Shown: positions 46,970 to 58,264, counted from the stretch's first letter. The stretch is DNA of 64,000 nucleotides from Kingdonia uniflora (GCA_014058105.1 JACGCM010001129.1:3545001-3609000), one strand, 5' to 3'. The notes: generated by a model not told the origin, from the sequence alone. A program made the numbers and translations.

Positions 46970-48067
46970 CCAAATACTGTATGAAAATTAAATACTAATT
47001 TATATAATGGCCACCACGAAACCAATTTATATAAACTAAGCGAAAACTTGACAATAGCAATGAATCTTGTAAGGATGTTTATAAACTAGAATGAATCAAT
47101 TTATATAAACCAATTTATAATAGAATGAATCAAGTATGAATCAAGCCTAAATTCAGTAGCATTACTCCAACAACTTTAAATACTCCAACATCTCTATCAT
47201 GTATGGCTATAGAGAAATGCAAGACAATTCAAGAATGAATCAAATACTCCAAAAATATTCCTTACTATTGAGGTGGATGATGACTAATAATATTAAAAAG
47301 GACACCCAAAAGAGTAATGAGGAGTTGGCCATTAAAGCCATACAAAACAATACAACAAGCAAGGCAACAAAGCAATCAGTACCATCCTTACACTCTCATG
47401 GGGCCAATCTACTATTGCAATTGTTCAAGCAAACACAATAAAGCTTTTGTTTTAATAAAGCTGTATAGTAATGATGGTAGCGCAAAAAGGAACAACAATA
47501 GGTTAGCTTGGACTATATGGGAGAACCATAGAACTTAACAAACTTTTCAAGGAAGTGAGGTTGGCTTACATACCCTAATCCATTTCCAGTTAAGCTTGTA
47601 AAAGGAACCTTTGGTCTACCATTATATCCAAACCAAATCTGCAAGGTAAATAGGAGGAGAGCCAGCTGGTACGGGCATTTTAAAGTATTATGGAGTTGGT
47701 TGTATCAAACACATTATGGATGAACAAAAAACATACAAGGATAAGCTCTGCTCATGATAGCCATACTAAGTACTGTGACAAAAAAGATTCCTACCTAGGA
47801 CTGAATGACCATATTAAACAAAGCGAAGTTAAAAACTGGATTTCTGCTAACAACTTTTGTGCAGCTGGATTAGTGGAGAACAAAGTAAAACAGTTAATCA
47901 ACAGAGAACTCATCCAACAAATTATGTCTGTTGTATTAAATCTTCCTGGACAATGCAAAAGTTTCATAATGTGGAGACAAACTAATCCAACAAATTTCAT
48001 AACTAATCCAGCGAATTTCAACTAATCCAACAAATGCAATCATAATACCCTAAATCATAATATTTAC

Positions 48068-48107
<40 letters not shown>

Positions 48108-48240
48108 AAGACAAAAGAGGCTTATGAAACGATTTCGACTCCAAACTTTGTAATTTAAGGTTTAATTTGAGAAGAGTAAGATTATTTCCCCTTTTGATTT
48201 GGTTAAAATGTGAGAAGAGAGAAGACAAATTCATCTTAAG
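46970..48240. other. Interior of H2 right of the PMD gene
   Basis: No supported gene. A (GA)n microsatellite of about 15 units lies at 48074-48103. Confidence 0.45.
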
Positions 48241-48253
48241 CTTTCAGACTATC

Positions 48254-48360
48254 AGGCGTCTAAGACTTGGGCGCCTAATTTAAAAATAAAAATAATAAGT
48301 TTGGCGCCTTAGGCGCCTGTTTAAAAATATAACAGGCACCCAAGTGTTATGCGCCTATTA
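48254..48360. repeat. H2 right subterminal GGCGCC repeats
   Basis: GGCGCC at 48270, 48303 and 48312 with variants AGGCGTCTAAG, AGGCACC and GCGCCT. AAAATCCAAG and GACTTGGATTT words follow before the TIR, mirroring the left end. Confidence 0.65.
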
Positions 48361-48470
48361 TAATTAACTTAAAATCCAAGTCAGGTACTATTGGAGGAAA
48401 TAAAGTCTGGTTGACTTGGATTTGGTTTTTTTTCAACCAAGTCAGTTAGGCACTTTAGGAGATGTTCTTA

Positions 48471-50047
48471 CTCTTGTAAGATCTTATTTGTTACTGCAGT
48501 TGGTTGGGCATGAGGACTTTGTGCACTATTGGAGCTAGTTTTTTAGATTCATGAAGCATGTGCAAAGCACGTGTTAATGGAGTTGCCTCCCCTAATTTAC
48601 AAGTTGCAACTGTTTCGTGAAGCAAAGTGTAGAGGCATTGACGGAGAGGGGAAGATGAGCAATTGAGAGCCATTGACGGAGAAAATATTTTGGAAGATGG
48701 AAGCGAGAGAGGATGTTAGACCGAAATCTTACAAAGATGAATGGCAATATGTGGGACATGGACCGACAAGGAGGAGGATCAAGATGAGTAAGATTCTGCC
48801 CGAGCATTTCCTAAAAGCCATTGTCCGTCCATTTACTTATAGAAATCTAGTGAAAAAGTTTGTTTTACAGCGACATGTGATAGTTGACGGGGATGTTAGT
48901 CCTAACAGTTGAAAGAGATTGTTCGAACTAGGATTGAGTGTGCAACATCAGTAACATTCTAAACACTGACGAGTATTTCTCATATAGCTAGAACCCAATG
49001 TTTAGAACCCAATCTGTGATCCCAAATTTTGGCATGAGCATCTGGAAAGGAATGGTTGGGTTCTCTAAGTGTATGTTGTAAGAGTATGTTAGCTGCATCT
49101 TTTCCTTTGAATCAGAAGCCAGAAGGAGAAGCAACATAAATGTTTGTCTGTTGGTTACTATTTATTAAATATCTCAAAGAAACTTGCAAATAAATTCTTA
49201 AATTGCTTATAAAAACATAATAATTATTAGCAATAACTTATTACAATTTTTTAAGGTTCAAAACATCACACCCATATTTTTAATTGGTGAACTCTCATCT
49301 AGAAAATGTTCCCAATTGTATTTTCTCTTCTGTTTAAATCAGCATGTACACTTCATCTATTTTTTTACGAATGTAATTCGACAATATAACAAGTATTAAC
49401 ATTATTCATCCATCTCTTCTTCTTTTTTATCTTCTTTCGCCCTTATATTTATTAACGAAGTCTAAGTCACCTAAGAAAAGTGAGTGATACATATACTATT
49501 AAGCAATTACACCCTTTTTACCAATTAAAAATAATTCAAAATCCAAATATATTTCCAAAAATAATGGGTACGCAGGTACGCGCGATAGCGCAAGCATAAT
49601 TGCTCGTAAAAAGAGAAAATCAACTGTTACACTTGAAATGCAACATCGGAAGGTAATTCTGCAGATCTCTGGAATCGGAAGAAAATATATTATTTATGAG
49701 TTACAAAAGCATCCTCCCATTGCATTTAGTCTACTTATGCATCACAAGTTTAATTAGGACGTTTCGAAGGAAGTTTCATATACCTTAAAGCAAAAAAGCA
49801 ATGAAGAATCTTAGATATTTAGAGTGAAGTTTCATTAAAGTCATCACTACAAAAATGTGAAATAAGCCATCCGTAATGACTACTCTTTAACTTTACAACT
49901 TTTTCATGGAATAAAGTTGTTTATAATCACTAAAATTAGAAGGAAACCTCCATTTAGAAAACGTTTAAATGCGACGGAAATTGTGTTTTTAGAAAGTATA
50001 TCTTAATTATTGGCTGCAAGCATGAACGTAAGTACGAGAGATTCTTA
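48471..50047. other. Unassigned sequence between H2 and the C2 nest
   Basis: A plus-strand ORF at 48673-48912 (79 codons, MTEKIFWKMEAREDV) and overlapping minus-strand ORFs show no recognisable domain. The rest is AT-rich without repeats that I can define. Confidence 0.35.
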
Positions 50048-50889
50048 CATGTTGTTAGGTTTTGCAGCTCAAAAAGGGATAAGGAAAAAAATAATAATAA
50101 TAATTCCTATTTGAACAGGATATTTTGATGTAAACATCTCCTAGTGCACATCGTCCACTCATTGACGGTCTTTTTATTTTAGTTTATTAAGATTAATGGC
50201 TTAACTATTGGAGATGTTTTTATTTTAAAGTCCAATTAGATTTTAATTTGGAAAGGTACAGGACTTGTTATTGTAGGAGTGTAAGAGGCTTAGGGTTGAG
50301 GCCTATATAAAGAGAGGGTGGTGTAAGTTTATTTCTTAGTTGTGATTGAATAAAGTTCAAGGTTTAGCCCTATTTAGTTTTAGGTTGATTTTAGCTTAAA
50401 AGATTTCTCGATTTAGCTTCCGCGTTAAGAATTTACGTCAAATTTTGATGTGAACATCTCCTAGTGCAAGTTGTCCACTCGTTGACGGTCTTCTTATTTT
50501 AGTTTATTAAGATTAAGGGTTTAACTATTAGAGATGTTTTTATTTTAAAATCTAATTAGATTCTAATTTGGAGAGGTATAGGACTTGCTATTGTATGAGG
50601 ATTAGGGTTGAGGCCTATATAAGAAGATGGTGGTGTAAGTTTATTTCTTAGTTGTGATTGAAAAAAGTTCAAGGTTTAGCCCTAATTTAGTTTTAGGTTG
50701 ATTTTAGCGTAAAAGACTTCTCGATTTAGCTTCCGCGTTGAGAGTTTACGTCAAATTGGTATTAGAGCGAGATTAATTCTTGGGTTTTCACAGTGTTTTT
50801 TAGGGAGATTCTCTCCTGATTCGTGATTTGAAACACTAGAAAACAGTTCTGAATATCGTGATTTCTTTTTCTAACTGTTGCAATGATTG

Positions 50890-50996
50890 TCACCTGCTAC
50901 AGTGATTTCTGTTAATGCTACAGTGATTTCGTCACTTACTACGGTGATCCCGACATCTACTACAGTGTTTTTCAGCAATTGCTACAGCGATTTCTG
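50890..50996 (+). repeat. Leader repeats CTACAGTGATTT in element D
   Basis: Five degenerate ~20 bp copies (GCTACAGTGATTTCTG, GCTACAGTGATTTCG, CTACGGTGATCCC, CTACAGTGTTTTTC, GCTACAGCGATTTCTG) lie between the primer site and the first ORF. Confidence 0.65.
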
Positions 50997-51056
50997 GTAA
51001 AAAAAAAATTGTTGTTTTGTTCGTTTCATGTTCAATCAGATTTTTTCTTCTTCTCT

Positions 51057-51374
51057 ATGGCAAGTACGAACCCAATGGAGGGACCACCTAGTCTTGAAGC
51101 ACGTGTTGAGCGTATCGAAGCGTTGATAGAAAGAATTGAATGAACATTCCAAAAGATGGAAGTGACAGTCAATAAAAATTTTATTCTTTTTAGTTACGAG
51201 GTGAAAAATTTCTCTCCGATATTTGATATTGTTTGAGACGCGCACCAACCATATTTTGATGATGGAGGATTACCCCCAGTATATGATGAGTACTTGGATG
51301 ACTACGAGTACTTGGGATCTTTAACTGATTAGAGGCAGGATTACGACGACTTTTTAGAAGAGGAAAAGTTCTAA
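51057..51374 (+). pseudogene. Acidic gag-like ORF of element D
   Basis: The start MASTNPMEGPPSLEARVERI leads 105 codons with three in-frame stops and no frameshift. It has a short helical heptad region, then a very acidic, Tyr-rich C-terminus (YDEYLDDYEYLGS, DDFLEEEKF). The position after the primer site suggests gag, but no known gag domain is seen. The stops fit CGA/CAG/CAA-to-stop changes. Confidence 0.4.
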
Positions 51375-51549
51375 TTTATAGATTTATCAGTGTTTATTGA
51401 TCCAACTTGGGAGGACTTTGAAGCTTATTATGCAAGTTAAGCGACACGAAAACTACATCAATTACAAGTAATTTTTTGAGCACGTTGTTTGCTAGGCTTT
51501 TGTTTAAGGAGAAGTTGTGAAAACATTGTCGTAACATCAATTAATACAT

Positions 51550-51746
51550 CGGCTAGATATGGCAAGTTTCGAGGTAACATTCGAGGGTCAAAGCATAAAG
51601 CATATGGAATTGCTAATTTTGACAAGCAAAATAAGTTTGATAGAGATGTGATATTCTACATAATGGGTAAATCGGTTGGATATGGCAAGTTTTGAGGTAG
51701 AATCCGAGGATCAAAGCATAAAGTGTAAGGAATTGTTGATTTTGAC
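51550..51746 (+). repeat. 75 bp direct repeat inside element D
   Basis: Copies at about 51550-51624 and 51672-51746 share GATATGGCAAGTTT, GAGGTA and GGTCAAAGCATAAAG/GATCAAAGCATAAAG, ending GATTTTGAC or AATTTTGAC. Confidence 0.65.
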
Positions 51747-52139
51747 TTGCAAGACGAAATTTTTGAAGGTGTTACCAAGGTGGCGTGAGCTTTGTCAGGA
51801 GCATGCCCGGTTAGATTTCGTGGTTGAAATTTTTTAAAGATGGAGGGTTTGATGTGAAGATCTCCTAGTGCACATCGTCCACTCATTTACGGTCTTCTTA
51901 TTTTAGCTTATTATATTAGAGGTTTAACTATTGGAGATGCTTTTATTTCAATATCTAATTAGATTCTAATTTTGAGAGGTAGGGGATTTGCTATTGTAAG
52001 AGGATTAGGGTTAAGGTCTATATAAGGAAAGGGTGGTGTAAGTTTATTTCTTAGTTGTGATTAAATAAAGTTCAAGGTTTAGCCCTAATTTAGTTTTAGG
52101 TTGATTTTAGCGTAAAAGATTTCTCGATTTAGCTTCCGC

Positions 52140-55100
52140 TGATTCAGAAGGATCTAGAGTTATTTAAAGATTTGTCAAAGTCATTCGAATGAGGTTGAGT
52201 GTCGTTCGAACGACCAAATTTCATCCCACTGGAATTTTGGCTCAGGGCCATCTTTTTGCTCGAACGACTTGTATTTTCGTTCGAACGAGTTATTTTCATG
52301 TCACTGGAATTTTGGCCCAGAGCCATATTTCGTTCGAACAAGTTGGGTTTTCGTTTGAACTACTAGGCAAGTTTTTAGGATTTTAGACCAATTAATCGTA
52401 AAGTCGTTCGAACGACTCCCTAATTCGTTCGAACGACTTTGACGTTGTTATGGATTCTCATGCGTTGTTTTGCCTCAAGATCCATTATTTTATGATTTTC
52501 GAGTTTTTTAGTATATAAAAGGAACTTAGGTTATTTTCTAGGTTATGTAAAATCTAAAAAAAGTTTTAAGAGAAGCCTAGGGTTTGAGTGTTTTTATTGT
52601 AATTACTTCAAGTTAAAGTAATCGAATCTCTATTTTTCCAAATCAAATTGGTGTTCTTCATGTTTCTCTACTAACTAAAAGCTTCTCAATCGTATTGTGG
52701 ATTAAGTGGTATCAGTTTTCCAGTTGTGATTCTCGGGGAGTTGATTGTGGCTTATGGTCTCTACACGTGACCGTCTCAAGCAAATGAAGGAGAAGCTAGT
52801 GAGTCCATTAAAGATCTATCGCAAACCTAATTTGAAGAAAAAAAACAATTTAAAGATGGGCGATTCCGACGATCGACTCAGGATTTTGGAAACGATAGTT
52901 TTCGTCCTAACTTCTACTGTAGGGGAGTTGGTAGAACAGTTGCATCTCACGAACCTCGCGAAGGCTTCTGCTTCAGGGAAACGGCAAGGCCGCTCGAAGA
53001 AGAAAGGAGTTATGAAAGGGGATGGTGACAAGCGTACTAAGAAGATCAATAGTGATTCAAGTAATGCCGAATCCGACGAGGAGCGATCGGTTATTGGTAA
53101 GTCCACGAATCATATGCTTAATCTTTGTATTGGATTTAAGATTAAAATTCTTGTATTCGACGGTTCGATCGATGCCGAGATATTGAATAACTGGTTAGAT
53201 AGGTTAGAAACTTATTTTACAATTTACGAATACACCAATGCTCAGCAAATTTGCTTTGCTATGTTGAAATTTGTAAGTCATGCACTCACGTGGTAGAAAT
53301 ATTATCGGAAACGCCACGATATAGGAGATTTGGATTGGAAAGAATTTAAGGTTTTAGTGCGAAAGTAATTTTATCCGATTGGGTATGAGCAAGAGAGATA
53401 GTATAAATGGCACAATTTACGCCAAAAGTTTGAGCAATCTGTACAGGAGTACACTACAGTATTCCATAACCAAGCTTTGGTTTTGGACATTAATGTGAAC
53501 GCATATGAGGTGTTCATGAAGTACACGGGGGGTTTGACGGAGTCCATTAGGAGAGAGTTGAAACTCTTTACTGTTGCCAATATCAAGAACGCTACCGTGA
53601 AAGCAATTGTCATTGAAGGCAAGTATTTGAAAAGTAACAAAGAAGACGACAAGATCAATTCAGGGTACAAGTCTAGTTGGAAAAACGAGCATAAGGGAGA
53701 GGCCAAAGGAGAAGGGTCTTCGTCCAAGGAGTTTCATTGCAATCATTGTAAGGTGAGTGGGCATCTTTCCGATTATTGTTGGAAAATTCACCCAGAGCTT
53801 AGGCCGAAGGAGAAGTACAATAAAGAGAAATATGCACTGGCCACAAAGGTTGTTGACCTTCCGAATTTAGATAAATCGAATCCAAAGCTTACACTTATGT
53901 TTCAGCGGAGTTTGGCTACCGAGGAGAAGAGTCGAGAAGAGCTTTTTCATCTCAGTATTCAGGTAAAGCAAAGATTAGTCAAGGCCATTATGGATCCGGG
54001 TAGTCAGAAAAATTTGATTTCAGAGACGTTGGTGAAAAAGATGGGTTTGACGACTGCAGCTCATCCTAAGCCGTAAGGTTTGGGGTGGATTAATAAAGAT
54101 GTGGATTTGATGATCACGAGGCAGTGTACTTTTAGGTTTGCAATTTCTGAGAAGTTTATTGACGAGGTGACATGTGAGGTGGTTCCTTTGGATGTGTATC
54201 AGGTCATCTTGGGTAGCCCTTATCTTTGGGATCGGGATGTGATTCATTACCGTAGAGCTCGCAAGTATCGTCTTATTAAGGAGGAAAAAGAGTTTCATAT
54301 CAATACTTGTAAGGAGCATGTCACTAAGTCAAATTTAGTAACGACGACTCAGGTAAAGCAGTTGGTTAATGCGAGCAGAAAGTTTATATTATTGGTGCAA
54401 CCAATTCAGGATGGTACGTCGGCTAGAGTGTTGTCTCTTATGGTAACATTTTATAAGCAACAAACCGATATGGGGAAGTTACAAGAGGAGGTTATGGCAC
54501 ATACTTATCACAAACCGTTTTAATTTTTAGCTACACAGTCCAAGCTACAGCAAGCTCGCCATATAAGGGGGATGTCGCATCTCCAATAATTTCCCTTGAT
54601 TATACAATATAAGAAGGGAGTGAAGAACAAAATGGCTGATAGGTTATCTCGATCCCCATTACCAATTACTTCTGCTATGTTGGTTTCTATGCAGAGACAG
54701 CCTTTTGTTACGTCAGGATATGTTACAGGATATGATAATCCTAAGGGGCGCAGTGTGTTTCGCCGAAAGTTGCTGTCAGACAAGACATGTGGTGGTTTTG
54801 AGTTATTTCAAGTTGGGATGAAGGGTTAGCTAGTTCGTAAGTCAAAGTGGTACAGTAGGGTAATGGGCAGCACTGTATTCCCACCTTTCTAGTTCTAGCT
54901 TGAGCAGGAGCTCAAGGATCCTAAAGGGAGGAGCCATGATCCAGGAGGATCTAGTATTATTTGAAGATTTTTCAAAGTCGTTCAAACGAGGTTGAGTGTC
55001 GTTCGAACGACCAAATTCCATCCCACTGAAATTTTAGCCCATAGCCATTTTTCGTTCGAACGACTTATATTTTCATCGAACGTGTTATTTTCATGCCACT

Positions 55101-55499
55101 GGAATTTTGGACCACTGCCATATTTCGTTTGAACGAGTTGAGTTTTTGTTCGAACGACCAGGCAAGTTTCTAGGGTTTTAGACCAATTAGTCATAAAGTC
55201 GTTCGAATGACTCCCTAGTTCGTTCGAACGACTTTGGCGCTGTTTTGGATTCCCATGCATTGTTTTGCTTCGAGATCCGTTCTTTTATGATTTTCGAGTT
55301 CTCTAGTATATAAAGGGAACTTAGGTTATTTTCTAGGTTATGTTAGATCTGAAAAGAGTTTTGAGATAAGACTAGGGTTTGAAAGTTTTTATTGTAATTG
55401 CTTCAAGTTTAAGTAATCGAATCTCTATTTTTCCAAATCTAATTAGTGTTCTTCGTGTTTCTCTACTAACTAAAAGCTTCTCAATCGTATTATGGATTA
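52140..55499 (+). mobile_element. Non-autonomous Gypsy element G4, target duplication TCCGC
   Basis: Perfect duplication TCCGC at 52135-52139 and 55500-55504. LTRs are 52140-52704 and 54937-55499 (TGAT to GGATTA). The primer site TGGTATCAGTTTTCC starts at 52707; the purine tract AAAGGGAGGAGCCA precedes 54937. It is the fullest G copy here, with complete gag, protease and RNase H tail, but it lacks the RT core and integrase. It lies in the 3' LTR of element D. Confidence 0.95.
52755..54890 (+). pseudogene. G4 coding relic: gag, protease, RNase H tail
   Basis: Gag starts MVSTRDRLKQMKEKL (52755). The retrotrans_gag core reads AEILNNWLDRLETYFTIYEY and YPIGYEQER. The zinc knuckle is intact: CNHCKVSGHLSDYC (C-x2-C-x4-H-x4-C, near 53745). 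The protease region has IMDPGSQKNLIS and VILGSPYLWDRD. The usual jump GKLQEEV to HKPF follows, then LQQARHIRG and MADRLSRSP. The tail is SRVMGSTVFPPF. Stops at 53294, 53366, 53398, 54074, 54521 and others are mainly TGG- or CAG-derived, and no gross frameshift is evident through gag. It could supply gag only if repaired; as it stands it is dead. Confidence 0.85.
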
Positions 55500-58082
55500 T
55501 CCGCGTTGAGAGCTTACGTCATATTTTATGTTTGAATAGAAGGGGCAGACTTGACTTTGTTCGAATATGAAATATTTTTGTTCAAATAGAGATCAGTAGT
55601 AACTTACTTTTGGATGTGGAAAATGCCTCGTAGTACATAATTTGAAGGAGTCTTGTATTCTAAGTTTCTTATGATATAAAAGAGACATAGGGGGTCTTGA
55701 AAGACCTAACCCTAACCTAGTAGAGATGTAGCCTCCATGGCTAAGTTTTGTGGAGAGAGGGATCTATGCAAGGTTGTAAAAGATGGAGAGTTCTCTTAGG
55801 GGTTCGATAAAGAGAGGGGAATGACCTCTCTAATACTAAGCTAAGATATGAATCGAAGGGAAAAGAAGAGAGATAGTTCAAAAAGAAGATAATCAACATT
55901 GGGAAAAAGCAACGATAGTTTCAAGATAGTCTTTTGTGCAGAAGTTTTGTTTGAGATGGGTCGCAACGGTTTCTGATGAGATTGAGGTAACTTTGGATTT
56001 CTTGATGGTTCTCTAAATCTCTTGTATATTTTATAAATTTATGTGAGTAAAATTGTGAGGGTAGAGATCTCATGTGCTATGAGATTTATTGAGAGCTTGC
56101 AATTGTTAATTGGATACATAGTGGATCATTGGCTAGGTGGGAATGGACGTGCCCTTTGGGGTGAACCACGGTAAATATTTTTGTTGTGTGTGTTTAGTTT
56201 ATTTTTTGTTGCGATTATATATCATGTTTAACCAGATAAAGCCAAACGTCGAAGGGGGATCTATTATGCTCAGTTCCCCCCAACAAGTGGTATCAGAGCG
56301 AGGCTACGGCCTTGGGAGTTGCTTGGAGATTTATGATAGTTCGATTGTTTAGTCAGATGGTTAAGTTTTCAAAGGTTTTTTGGATTTGGTTTGTTGGCTA
56401 CATGATTTTCTCAAGCCGTGGAGTTTGAGATGAAGAAATTAGATGAAAGAAATTCGTACACAAATATGGCGACATGTTATTGTTGCGCAAAAGGGTCTTT
56501 AGCATGGTTTTTTGTTCGAGGTAAAGCAATTTCAGTAATGGCTCCAAAAAGGTGCATCTCAAGTTGGGTTAGATTTGGTAGGTTGTCGATGCCAAAGGCT
56601 ATACTTGGATGTGGTCACGATTTTATCACATGGTCATGGTTTATAATTGTGAAAGGTGTAATGGTGACAAAAGGATATTTATTGGCGATTAGGCCGACGG
56701 TGTAGACAAACTGAAGTGGTTATTTTTCGCATAGTTGTTCGACATGGCCGAGTATGCAAGGTTTCATCTTTTCAACTTGTTAGCTCGATGGAGTGGAGTT
56801 GTGCGTCATGGATGATGGCTTTGGGTGGTGATTTACGTTGTGGTTTGCTCATGAGTGTTTGGTGAAGAACACTATTGTCGTTGGAGATCACTAAAGGAAG
56901 CAGTTCATTGTTTTTTAACAGAAAAAGTGTTTGACACAGCAACTTGGTCTAAAGATGTGGCATTATATCTACAACCAGATCGGGGTGTGTAGATGTAATT
57001 AGAGTAATTCGAATGGGGATCTTGATAATGAAACTTGATGTACTATCGGTTTGATAGTTGATACCTTGTTTTGGGCATAAAGTTTGATCGTGGTTGGCGA
57101 GAGTGAAGCAAACAAGTTAGAGGGTTTATTCATGGGTTTGTTTGTGATATGGATGATCATTGAAAACATGGATTAAGGTTTTTCGCCGAGGTGGAGATTG
57201 ATTGGTTTTGCGGCTCAGAAAGGGAGAAATGAAGAAAAAAAGAAAATAGTTTTGTTTTTGGATCCTGTTCGAACAGAAGGGTCAGACTTGACTCTGTTCG
57301 AATAAGAAATATTCCTCTTTGAACAAAGATTAGTAGTAACTTGTTTTTGACTGTGGAAATTGCCTCGTAATACGTAATTCGAAGGAATCTTGTATTCTAG
57401 GTCTCTTATGATATAAAAGAGATCTATGGGGTCTTGAGAGACCTAACCCTAACCTAGTAGAGATGTAGCCTTTATGGCTAAGCTTTATAGAGAGACTTTG
57501 AAAGGTTACAGAAGTTGGAGAATTTTCTTGGGGGTTTGATGAAGAGAAGGGAAAGGCCTCTCTGATGCTAAGCTAAGGTATGAATCGAATGAAAGAGAAG
57601 AGAGATAGTTTAAGAAGAAGATAATCAACAATGGGAAAAAGCAACGATAGTTTGAAGACGGTGTTTCGTGCAGAAGCTTCGTTAATGGGTCGTAGCGGTT
57701 TCCGGTGAAGTGGAGGTAACTTTGGATTTCTTGATGGTTCTCTAAAGCTCTTGTTTATTTTGTAAATCTATATGAGTAAAGTTGTGAGGGTAGAGATCTC
57801 ATGTGCTATGAGATTTCTTGAGAACTTGTAACGGTTACTTGGATACATAGTGGATTCATTGGCTAGGTGGGTGTGGACGTAGCCCTTCGGGGTGAACCAC
57901 GATAAATTTTTGTGTTATGTGTGCTTTGTCGCGATTGTATGTCATGTTTAACCGGATAAAGCCAAACGTCGGAGGGGGATGTATTATGCTCGATTCCCCC
58001 AACACATGTTTGTTGTCATTATTTTCTAAAGCTACATTCATGTGCTCACATGTGAAACTATCATATAAGATATGATGCTCAT

Positions 58083-58251
58083 TTTTTTTTTTTAACTTTT
58101 TTTTTTTGTAACTAGGGGTATCCGAGCCATCTGGCCTGCGGACTGTCAATTCCCGACTAGATACTTTAGGGCTCGGGTAATAGCCTGGAAACTACACAAA
58201 CAGGGCAAGTTGACGCAAGACTGACGAACTCATACCACTGAACCCCACCAT
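58083..58251 (-). mobile_element. SINE with a 13 bp target-site duplication
   Basis: ATATGATGCTCAT occurs at 58070-58082 and 58252-58264. Between them a 169 bp element reads on the minus strand from TGGTGGGGTTCAGTGGTATG (tRNA-like head, with A-box-like TTCAGTGGT and B-box-like GAGTTCGTC) to an A-rich tail (T runs at 58083-58107 on the plus strand). Poly(A), head type and long duplication fit a SINE moved by LINE machinery. Confidence 0.85.
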
Positions 58252-58264
58252 ATATGATGCTCAT

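Larger units (their letters stand above)
37515..48467. mobile_element. PIF/Harbinger transposon H2 with three genes, split by G2
   Basis: The inverted ends are GAGCATCTCCTAAAGTGCCT on the left and GAACATCTCCTAAAGTGCCT read inward from the right, flanked by a perfect TTA duplication (37512-37514 and 48468-48470). Length is 10953 bp including the 3.0 kb Gypsy element G2. The gene order is accessory protein (+), transposase (-, broken by G2), PMD gene (-). GGCGCC palindromes crowd both ends, and another cluster lies inside at 44320-44395. Low identity to H1 at the ends makes it a separate subfamily. Confidence 0.9.
50126..55521 (+). mobile_element. Non-autonomous LTR element D, doubled 5' LTR, duplication TATTT
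   Basis: Duplication TATTT at 50121-50125 and 55522-55526. Two LTR copies stand in tandem at the left: D1 50126-50440 and D2 50446-50753, TGATGT to ACGTCA, separated by AATTT. The primer site TGGTATTAGAGCGAG starts at 50757. The 3' LTR, 51850-52139 plus 55505-55521, is split by G4. A purine tract, AAAGATGGAGGG, precedes it. The LTRs hold GCCTATATAA promoters. The internal region has no pol. Confidence 0.85.
50053..58004 (+). mobile_element. Copia-like element C2, target duplication CATGT
   Basis: Perfect duplication CATGT at 50048-50052 and 58005-58009. The 5' LTR is split (50053-50125 and 55527-56285) by element D; the 3' LTR is 57199-58004. The LTR ends CCCCAACA, and the primer site TGGTATCAGAGCGAGGC starts at 56288. 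The polypurine tract GAGGTGGAGAT precedes the 3' LTR. The internal region is only 913 bp, with one 95-codon ORF (56418-56705, MEFEMKKLDERNSYTNMATC) of unknown kind and no pol, so it is non-autonomous. The LTRs contain CTGTTCGAACAG-type palindromes and a TATA-like ATGATATAAAAGAG. Confidence 0.85.

Noticed and set aside
48673..48912. 79-codon plus-strand ORF as a gene
   Set aside because: No recognisable domain, overlapping minus-strand ORFs of similar length, and no promoter or splice support; left as unassigned sequence.
52180..52440. Regularly repeated TTCGAACGA words that look like a CRISPR-type array
   Set aside because: They lie inside plant LTRs with irregular spacing and no unique spacers; the setting is a plant nuclear genome.
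56418..56705. 95-codon ORF in C2 as a Copia gag
   Set aside because: It lacks the UBN2 and zinc-knuckle motifs seen in the other Copia copies, so it is noted only as an unknown ORF inside C2.
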